From: Stenotrophomonas maltophilia
GTDB taxonomy: Bacteria > Pseudomonadota > Gammaproteobacteria > Xanthomonadales > Xanthomonadaceae
Assembly: GCA_002364755.1 (NCBI GenBank)
Contig: DEZI01000003.1
Coordinates: 1-57,649 of the forward strand
Direction of reading: 5' to 3'
Length of the DNA stretch: 57,649 nucleotides
Positions 53,166-57,649 of the stretch are shown piece by piece. The position numbers were made by a program, and so were the translations under genes. The notes under the pieces were generated by a model, which ran no database searches, was not told the DNA's origin, and saw only the letters and a program-made list of their open reading frames with translations. The stretch's first letter is position 1. The number at the start of each line of letters is the position of its first letter.

Positions 53166-53579
53166 ATGTCCCCGTCCTCCTCCTTCCGCCGCCTGCTCGA
53201 CCGCTTCGGCGCCACCGGTTCGATGCTGTGCGCCGTGCACTGCGCGGTGATCCCGGTGCTGCTGGCGATCGCCCCTTCGCTGGGCCTCTCGTTCTGGCTG
53301 AGCGACGGCGTGGAAATGACCCTGGTGGTGTTCGTGACCCTGCTTGGCCTGTTCAGCCTGGTCATGGGCTACCGCCGCCATGGCGCCCTGCGCGCGCTGG
53401 CTTTCCTGCTGCCGGGCCTGGTCGCCCTGTGGGCGGGCGTGCTGGTCGACGCGCTGCACCACAATGCCGTGCCGCATGCGGTGGTGATGACCTTCGGCGG
53501 CCTGCTGGTGGGTGTGGCCCACCTGGTCAACCTGCGGCTGAACCACGTCCACGTCCACGACGCCAGCTGCGCGCACTAG
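53166..53579 (+). CDS. MerC-domain membrane protein
   Basis: This 137-residue protein has four spans. The MerC-type Cys pair is in MLCAVHCAVIPVLLA on span 1; further spans are VEMTLVVFVTLLGLFSLVM, LAFLLPGLVALWAGVLVDAL and VVMTFGGLLVGVAHLVNL. The C-terminus is His/Cys-containing (NHVHVHDASCAH). MerC proteins move metal ions (mercury in mer operons). Here no mer genes are present, and the divergent ZnuD-like receptor with Zur-like sites suggests zinc or another divalent metal. The ATG at 53166 is used. Confidence 0.82.
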   Translation: MSPSSSFRRLLDRFGATGSMLCAVHCAVIPVLLAIAPSLGLSFWLSDGVEMTLVVFVTLLGLFSLVMGYRRHGALRALAFLLPGLVALWAGVLVDALHHNAVPHAVVMTFGGLLVGVAHLVNLRLNHVHVHDASCAH

Positions 53580-53611
53580 GCGCGTCGTGTTAGGATTTCT
53601 GATCGTGCGCG

Positions 53612-53656
53612 GGGGCGTCCAGCAAGACGGCCCCGCCGAACCCGTGTCAGCACGGG
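53612..53656 (+). other. Two hairpins between the MerC-like and THX genes
   Basis: GGGGCGTC/GACGGCCCC (53612-53634) and CCCGTG/CACGGG (53641-53656). Both lie 35-80 bp before the THX start and could end the MerC transcript or structure the THX leader. There is no T-run. Confidence 0.5.
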
Positions 53657-53689
53657 GTAACCAGATTTCACACTTTAGGAGTTGAAGAC

Positions 53690-53869
53690 ATGGGTAAGGG
53701 TGACCGCAAGACCGCCAAGGGCAAGCGCTACAACGCCAGCTACGGCAATGCCCGTTCGCACACCGCGAGCAAGGTCGCTGTAGGCGCCGGTGCCCCGGTT
53801 GCCAAGAAGACCGTGGCCAAGGCTCCGGCCAAGAAGGCCGTGGCGAAGAAGGCTGCTGCCAAGGCCTGA
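53690..53869 (+). CDS. 30S ribosomal protein THX-like, with lysine/alanine tail
   Basis: This 59-residue protein starts GKGDRKTAKGKRYNASYGN, the pattern of THX (a small basic protein in the 30S head; Thermus form only 26 residues). After ARSHTASKVAVGAGAPVA comes a tail of repeated AKK/VAKK units like histone H1 or nucleoid proteins. The ATG at 53690 has TAGGAG 8 bp upstream. It is followed by a strong terminator. It may bind rRNA or, through the tail, nucleic acid in general; the latter is inference. Confidence 0.85.
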   Translation: MGKGDRKTAKGKRYNASYGNARSHTASKVAVGAGAPVAKKTVAKAPAKKAVAKKAAAKA

Positions 53870-53897
53870 TCCGGCCGGGTACGTGGTCCAAAGAAAA

Positions 53898-53926
53898 ACG
53901 CGGCGCCTGGCGCCGCGTTTTTTTTG
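53898..53926 (+). terminator. Rho-independent terminator after the THX-like gene
   Basis: ACGCGGCGCC-TG-GCGCCGCGT-type stem followed by eight T. Confidence 0.93.
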
Positions 53927-53951
53927 TGCCCGGCATTCCTGCCGCTGCGCT

Positions 53952-53974
53952 CGCCGGGCATGGCCCGGCGCTAC
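53952..53974. repeat. REP-like unit (CGCCGGGC type)
   Basis: CGCCGGGCATGGCCCGGCGCTAC in inverse orientation, preceded by a partial arm CCCGGCATTCCTGCCGCTGC. Confidence 0.85.
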
Positions 53975-54000
53975 CTCACCGCCCCCGGCGGCCGTTGGAA

Positions 54001-55245
54001 TCAACGCAATGTTTCCTGCAGCGTCCCGGCGTTGCCATCGTTCGGTGCGGCCGGCACCTGCAGCAGCTGCGCCAGCAGCGGATAGACGTCGACGTTGTCG
54101 AAGCCATCGATCACCAGCCCCTGGCGGAACGAGGGACCGCGCGCGACGAACACGGCGCGCATCGAGGGCAGGGCATTGTCATAGCCGTGCGAGCCACGAT
54201 CCTGGTGCGCGCGCGTGCCGATCCGCTCGGCATGCAGTGCGTCCCAGCCCTCATCCATCTGGCAGACGATGGGCGGCACGCGCGGGTGCGAACCGTAGTG
54301 CCAGCGGGCCGGCAGCGATTCCTTCTTCCAGCATTCGTAGTGTGCGTGGCGACCGAGCAGGGCGCGCTCGGCCTGTGCCTCGCGGCCGGCCACCGGCGCG
54401 AAACCGACCGACTGGCCCTGGCTGACGTTGCGGGCGATGGACGGATCGGCCATCGACTCGGTGGACACCACATGGCCCTCGGCCACGCTGGCCATGCCGT
54501 GGTCGGAGACCACGATGACGTTGGTGGTGGCCGCCAGGCCCTCGGCTTCCAGGCCATCCAGTACCTGGCCGACGATCTCGTCCGCCTGCACGATCGCATC
54601 GCGGTACTCGGTCGAATCGGGGCCATGGTTGTGGCCGGCCTTGTCGACGTTTTCCATGTACAGGGTGGTCAACCGTGGTGCATCGGCATCGGTCTGCGCC
54701 AGCCATTCCAGCACGGTACGCGCGCGTTGCTGCAGCGGTTCCTTGCTGTTGTAGACCTGCCACTGGCTGGGGCGGGTCCCGTCGATCTCGGCTTCGCTGC
54801 CCGGCCAGGACGTGGTCGCGGTGCGCACGCCGACCTTCTCGGCACCGACCCAGATCGGCTCGCCGCCCCACCAGCCACTGTCGGTCACCGCATCGCGGTC
54901 ACCCAGGCTGAAGCGGCCCAGCTGGGCATCGTCCATGCTGTTGTTGACGATGCCATGGTGGTCCGGGCGCAGGCCAGTAACGATGGTGTAGTGGTTGGGG
55001 AAGGTCAGCGACGGATAGGAAGGCGTCATCCAGCGCGCACGCACGCCGCCATCGATGATGCGCTGCAGGTTCGGAGTGAGCCCCCGGTCCAGCGCATCGG
55101 CACGCAGGCCATCGATGGAGATCAGCAGCAGTTTCGGCGGCGGCGCGTCGGCGCGCGCAACCGGCGCGGACGAAGAAGGCGTGGTCGTGCAGGCCGCCAG
55201 GGGCAGCAGCAACGCCAGCGAGCAGGTCAGGCGTACGGAAGTCAT
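54001..55245 (-). CDS. Nucleotide pyrophosphatase/phosphodiesterase-like lipoprotein
   Basis: This 414-residue protein has a lipoprotein signal (LTCSLALLLPLAACTTTP, Cys after LAA). It has the alkaline phosphatase/NPP fold: metal Asp in LLLISIDGLRAD, the nucleophile Thr in PSYPSLTFPNH, TGLRPDHHGIVNNSM, then DKAGHNHGPDS, VVSDHGMA and GSHGYDNALPSM for the two-zinc centre. These match the bacterial (Xanthomonas) NPP enzyme that cleaves nucleotide phosphodiesters. The start is ATG 55245, the beginning of the signal peptide. It is a single-gene unit flanked by REP-like repeats. Confidence 0.92.
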   Translation of the reverse strand: MTSVRLTCSLALLLPLAACTTTPSSSAPVARADAPPPKLLLISIDGLRADALDRGLTPNLQRIIDGGVRARWMTPSYPSLTFPNHYTIVTGLRPDHHGIVNNSMDDAQLGRFSLGDRDAVTDSGWWGGEPIWVGAEKVGVRTATTSWPGSEAEIDGTRPSQWQVYNSKEPLQQRARTVLEWLAQTDADAPRLTTLYMENVDKAGHNHGPDSTEYRDAIVQADEIVGQVLDGLEAEGLAATTNVIVVSDHGMASVAEGHVVSTESMADPSIARNVSQGQSVGFAPVAGREAQAERALLGRHAHYECWKKESLPARWHYGSHPRVPPIVCQMDEGWDALHAERIGTRAHQDRGSHGYDNALPSMRAVFVARGPSFRQGLVIDGFDNVDVYPLLAQLLQVPAAPNDGNAGTLQETLR

Positions 55246-55530
55246 CGCGACATGATAAGCGTGCGCAATGACGCACCCAAGACACGGCGCGCTGCCGCGC
55301 GTGTCGACCAAGGTCGGCGCCCACCAACAGCCGCGTGTCCCAGTAGATCCACGCCATGCGTGGATGAAGCATTCGATATCCGACAGATGTGCCGACCAAC
55401 GGTCGGCACCCACCAACAGCCGCGTGAACCCGCCAGTCCACGGAATGCCGCTCTTGATCTTGAGGTTGCCGGCCAGCGGCCGGCACTACTGCGGGCGCAG
55501 GGCGCAGCCCCGCCGGAACTCCCAAAACCC
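55246..55530. repeat. Repeat-rich spacer between the NPP and ogt genes
   Basis: About 285 bp without a gene. It holds several palindromes: CGACCAAGGTCG near 55298, GTAGATCCACGCCATGCGTGGAT at 55343-55365, GTGCCGACCAACGGTCGGCAC near 55388-55408, and GCCGGCCAGCGGCCGGCACTAC near 55470-55491. CCCACCAACAGCCGCGTG occurs twice, which suggests growth by repeated insertion. Confidence 0.75.
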
Positions 55531-56022
55531 TCAGGCAAACAGCGGTGCCTGCCGCTGCTCCAGCCGCAGCAGCGCCGCCTTGGTCTCCAACCCACCCCCA
55601 AACCCGGTCAATGCACCATTGCTGCCAATCACCCGATGGCACGGCAGGATGATCGGCAACGGATTGCGCCCATTCGCCGCGCCCACCGCACGCGTCGCCG
55701 TCGGCTGGCCCAGATGCTGCGCCAGCTGCAGGTAACTCCAGGTCCGCCCGAACGGAATCAGCGCCAATGCATGCCAGACCCGCAGCTGGAACGGCGTGCC
55801 CTGCGGTGCCAGCAGCAGATCGAAGGTGCTGCGCTCACCGTGCAGGAACTGCAGCAGCTGCTCGCGCGCCGCCGGCAGCGCATCGGGTGAATACAGCCAG
55901 TCGCCGCGGCCACGTGCCGGATGGCGGTTTTCCGGGAACAGCACGTGGGCCAGGCCACGTTCGTCACCGGCGATGGTCAGCTCGCCGATCGGGCTGTCGA
56001 AACGATCGAACAACAGGGTCAT
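55531..56022 (-). CDS. ogt: Methylated-DNA--[protein]-cysteine S-methyltransferase
   Basis: This 163-residue suicide repair protein takes the methyl group from O6-methylguanine. The active site is PCHRVIG with Cys128, preceded by FGRTWSYLQLAQHLGQPTATRAVGAANGRN for DNA contact and followed by GFGGGLETKAALL. The ATG at 56022 overlaps the stop codon of the upstream Ada-AlkA gene by 4 bp (56019-56022), so the two are translated together. A longer frame from 56085 overlaps the upstream gene fully and is not favoured. Confidence 0.94.
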   Translation of the reverse strand: MTLLFDRFDSPIGELTIAGDERGLAHVLFPENRHPARGRGDWLYSPDALPAAREQLLQFLHGERSTFDLLLAPQGTPFQLRVWHALALIPFGRTWSYLQLAQHLGQPTATRAVGAANGRNPLPIILPCHRVIGSNGALTGFGGGLETKAALLRLEQRQAPLFA

Positions 56023-57497
56023 GTCGGTTCTCCAACAAACGTGCCGGACAGGTGCCACAGGTGCAGCACCGCATAGGCGCGCCAAGGCCGCCAGGGTTGC
56101 GAACGTGCTTCGGTGGCACGTTCGCTCAGGCGCTGGCCCTGCGCATGGCCGAGCACCTGCTGCAGCACCAGGTCACCAGCGGGGAAGGCATCGGGTTGGC
56201 CCAGGCCACGCAGGGCGATGTACTGCGCCGTCCATGGCCCGATACCGGGCAGGGCCACGCAGCGGGCGACGAAATCCTCCAGCGCCTGGCCGGGGCCGAA
56301 ATCCAGTTCGCCACTGGCACAGGCTGTCGCCAGCGCCCGCACGGTGGCCGCACGCGTGCGCGGCAGGCCGATCGATTCCAGCGGTGCCTCGGCCAGCACC
56401 TCCGGTCCTGGGAACTGGCGGTCGAACTCAGCGGGCATGCCGGGCAGGTGCGCGCCCCACGCATCGACCAGGCGACGCGCGAAGGTGGTGGCCGCGGCGA
56501 CGGTCACTTGCTGGCCCAGCACCGCGCGCACGGCCACCTCAAAACCATCCCAGCCACCGGGGACGCGCAGGCCGGGCCGCTCGGCGATGCCGCGCGACAG
56601 CAGCGGTTCCTCGGCCAGGGCAGCGTGCACCTGCTGCAGGTCGGCATCGAGGTCGAACACCCGGCGCACGCGGCGCACGATGTCCGGAATCAGCCGCGGA
56701 TCGACCGCGCCCAGCTGCAGGCGCAGTTCTGGACGCTTGGGGTCGGCGGTCACCCGTAGCAGGGTGGGGCGCTCGGGCGTGCCGAGCACGCGCTGGTAGC
56801 TGTCTTCGCCGATCAGTTCGATGCCCGGCAGGCTGCGCTTGCGCAGGAAGGCGAGCATGCGCGGGAAATCCAGCGGCGGGCGATAGCCCAGGCGCAGCAC
56901 CAGGCTGCCATCGTCGGCGGCCGAGGGGGTGTGCTGGCGGCGCAGCGCGGTCGGTGCCATGCCGCAGCCTTGCAGGAAGGCGGTGTTGAAGCGACGCACG
57001 CTGTTGTAGCCAGCGGCCAGGGCAACGTCGGTGACCGGCAGGGTGGTTTCGGTCAGCAGCTGCTTGGCCAGCAGCAGGCGATGGGTGGCGTGGATCTGCC
57101 CCGGCGTGGCGCCCAGGTGTTCGACGAACAGACGCTGCAGCTGGCGTGCGCTCACGCCCAGTTTCGCGCCGAGTTCGGCCACGGCCTGGTCCTGCAGGGA
57201 GCCAGCATGAATGAGCGCCAGGGCGCGCTGCACGGTCTGCCCGGCCAGGGCCTGCTGTGCCTGCGGAGCGAGTTCGGGGCGGCAGCGCAGGCACGGCCGG
57301 TAGCCCGCGGCGGCAGCGGCGGCGGCGGTCGGGTAGTAGCTGATGTTGCGCGGCTTCGGCGGCGGTGCCGGGCAGACGGGGCGGCAATAGATGCCGGTGC
57401 TGCGCACGGCGGTGAAGAACACGCCATCGAAGCGCGCGTCACGGGCCAGGCGGGCGCGGTCGCAGGCGGCGTGGTCGAGGGTGGGGGCGGTGTCCAT
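56019..57497 (-). CDS. Ada-type regulator fused to AlkA-type DNA glycosylase
   Basis: This 492-residue protein combines three parts. The N-terminal Ada zinc site has Cys38, Cys42, Cys69 and Cys72 (YCRPVC ... CLRC), which takes methyl groups from phosphotriesters. An AraC-type helix-turn-helix follows (LGVSARQLQRLFVEHLGATPGQ), then an AlkA domain with the HhH-GPD motif LPGIGPWTAQYIALRGLGQPDAFPAGD, whose last Asp is the likely catalytic residue. It would sense methylation, switch on repair genes and cut out 3-methyladenine. It forms an operon with ogt and starts at ATG 57497. Confidence 0.94.
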   Translation of the reverse strand: MDTAPTLDHAACDRARLARDARFDGVFFTAVRSTGIYCRPVCPAPPPKPRNISYYPTAAAAAAAGYRPCLRCRPELAPQAQQALAGQTVQRALALIHAGSLQDQAVAELGAKLGVSARQLQRLFVEHLGATPGQIHATHRLLLAKQLLTETTLPVTDVALAAGYNSVRRFNTAFLQGCGMAPTALRRQHTPSAADDGSLVLRLGYRPPLDFPRMLAFLRKRSLPGIELIGEDSYQRVLGTPERPTLLRVTADPKRPELRLQLGAVDPRLIPDIVRRVRRVFDLDADLQQVHAALAEEPLLSRGIAERPGLRVPGGWDGFEVAVRAVLGQQVTVAAATTFARRLVDAWGAHLPGMPAEFDRQFPGPEVLAEAPLESIGLPRTRAATVRALATACASGELDFGPGQALEDFVARCVALPGIGPWTAQYIALRGLGQPDAFPAGDLVLQQVLGHAQGQRLSERATEARSQPWRPWRAYAVLHLWHLSGTFVGEPT

Positions 57498-57568
57498 GGC
57501 GCCAGTCTAGGGCGGGGCGGGGGGAGATACTCGCCGGATTCGGACATGGATGTTGGTGGGGGTTTAGG

Positions 57569-57590
57569 CAGGGCTTGCAGCCCTGCACCC
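57569..57590. repeat. Short hairpin upstream of the Ada-AlkA gene
   Basis: GCAGGGCTTGCAGCCCTGC: a REP-like stem without the GTAG tag. The last 60 bp of the window hold nothing else that I recognise. Confidence 0.5.
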
Positions 57591-57649
57591 GCTAGGTCCA
57601 CGTCAACGTCCAGGTCAAAAGCTGGCTTCCTGTGGGTAGGCGGGGGGGG

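Noticed and set aside
50748..53579. 943-residue plus-strand frame including the MerC-like gene
   Set aside because: The first 800 codons are the shadow of the ZnuD-like receptor; only the part from 53166 is a real gene.

Overview
The window is high-GC chromosomal DNA of a gammaproteobacterium in the Xanthomonadaceae, most likely a member of the Stenotrophomonas maltophilia complex. The protein families point that way (CreBCD, Xanthomonad-type Rhs, TonB receptors, a ParD-like gene joined to map). So do many GTAG-tagged palindromic units that look like the SMAG/REP repeats of S. maltophilia. I see no rRNA, tRNA, CRISPR array, complete insertion sequence or prophage. All names come from reading the sequence and the translated proteins; no database was searched.

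Layout. 1-9.6 kb: mutS, then a leftward rhs locus made of a frameshifted Rhs gene and three MORN-repeat (YwqK-like) genes. A decayed copy of the Rhs C-terminal tail precedes each of the second and third MORN genes, and the repeat period is exactly 599 bp. 9.6-19.8 kb: an efflux outer-membrane remnant, a barstar-like gene, a glycine-zipper protein, a membrane protein, a TolC/HlyD/ABC-2 permease export operon with no ATPase gene, divergent argP/argO, and a parD-like/map operon behind a 28-bp palindrome. 19.8-29 kb: a VOC protein, a metallophosphoesterase, a four-gene ferric-siderophore operon (DUF3649, PepSY, DUF3325, TonB receptor), a divergent HxlR/MFS pair, and a CDF metal exporter.

29-38 kb: gpmA, an M13 peptidase, a small HD-GYP protein, mfd, a GNAT protein and rlmJ. 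38-46 kb: creB-creC-creD with a CreB-tag-like site before creD, an unknown gene with a rearranged partial duplicate, an M28 peptidase, gltX and zur. 46-57.6 kb: a HEAT-like pseudogene, a TetR/EmrB/EmrA-type efflux operon with a palindromic operator, a histidine-rich ZnuD-like receptor divergent from a MerC-like gene with Zur-like sites between them, a 30S THX-like protein with a lysine/alanine tail, a nucleotide pyrophosphatase-like lipoprotein, and an ogt plus Ada-AlkA repair operon.

The genes fall into a few themes: DNA repair (mutS, mfd, ogt, ada-alkA), zinc handling (zur, ZnuD-like receptor, MerC-like protein, CDF exporter), iron uptake, drug or metabolite export, and inter-bacterial competition. 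The strongest candidate for an undescribed system is the Rhs-tail/MORN cassette array at 2.9-5.3 kb. It looks like a toxin-tail and immunity module amplified in tandem, in which the tail copies decayed while all three MORN frames stayed open.
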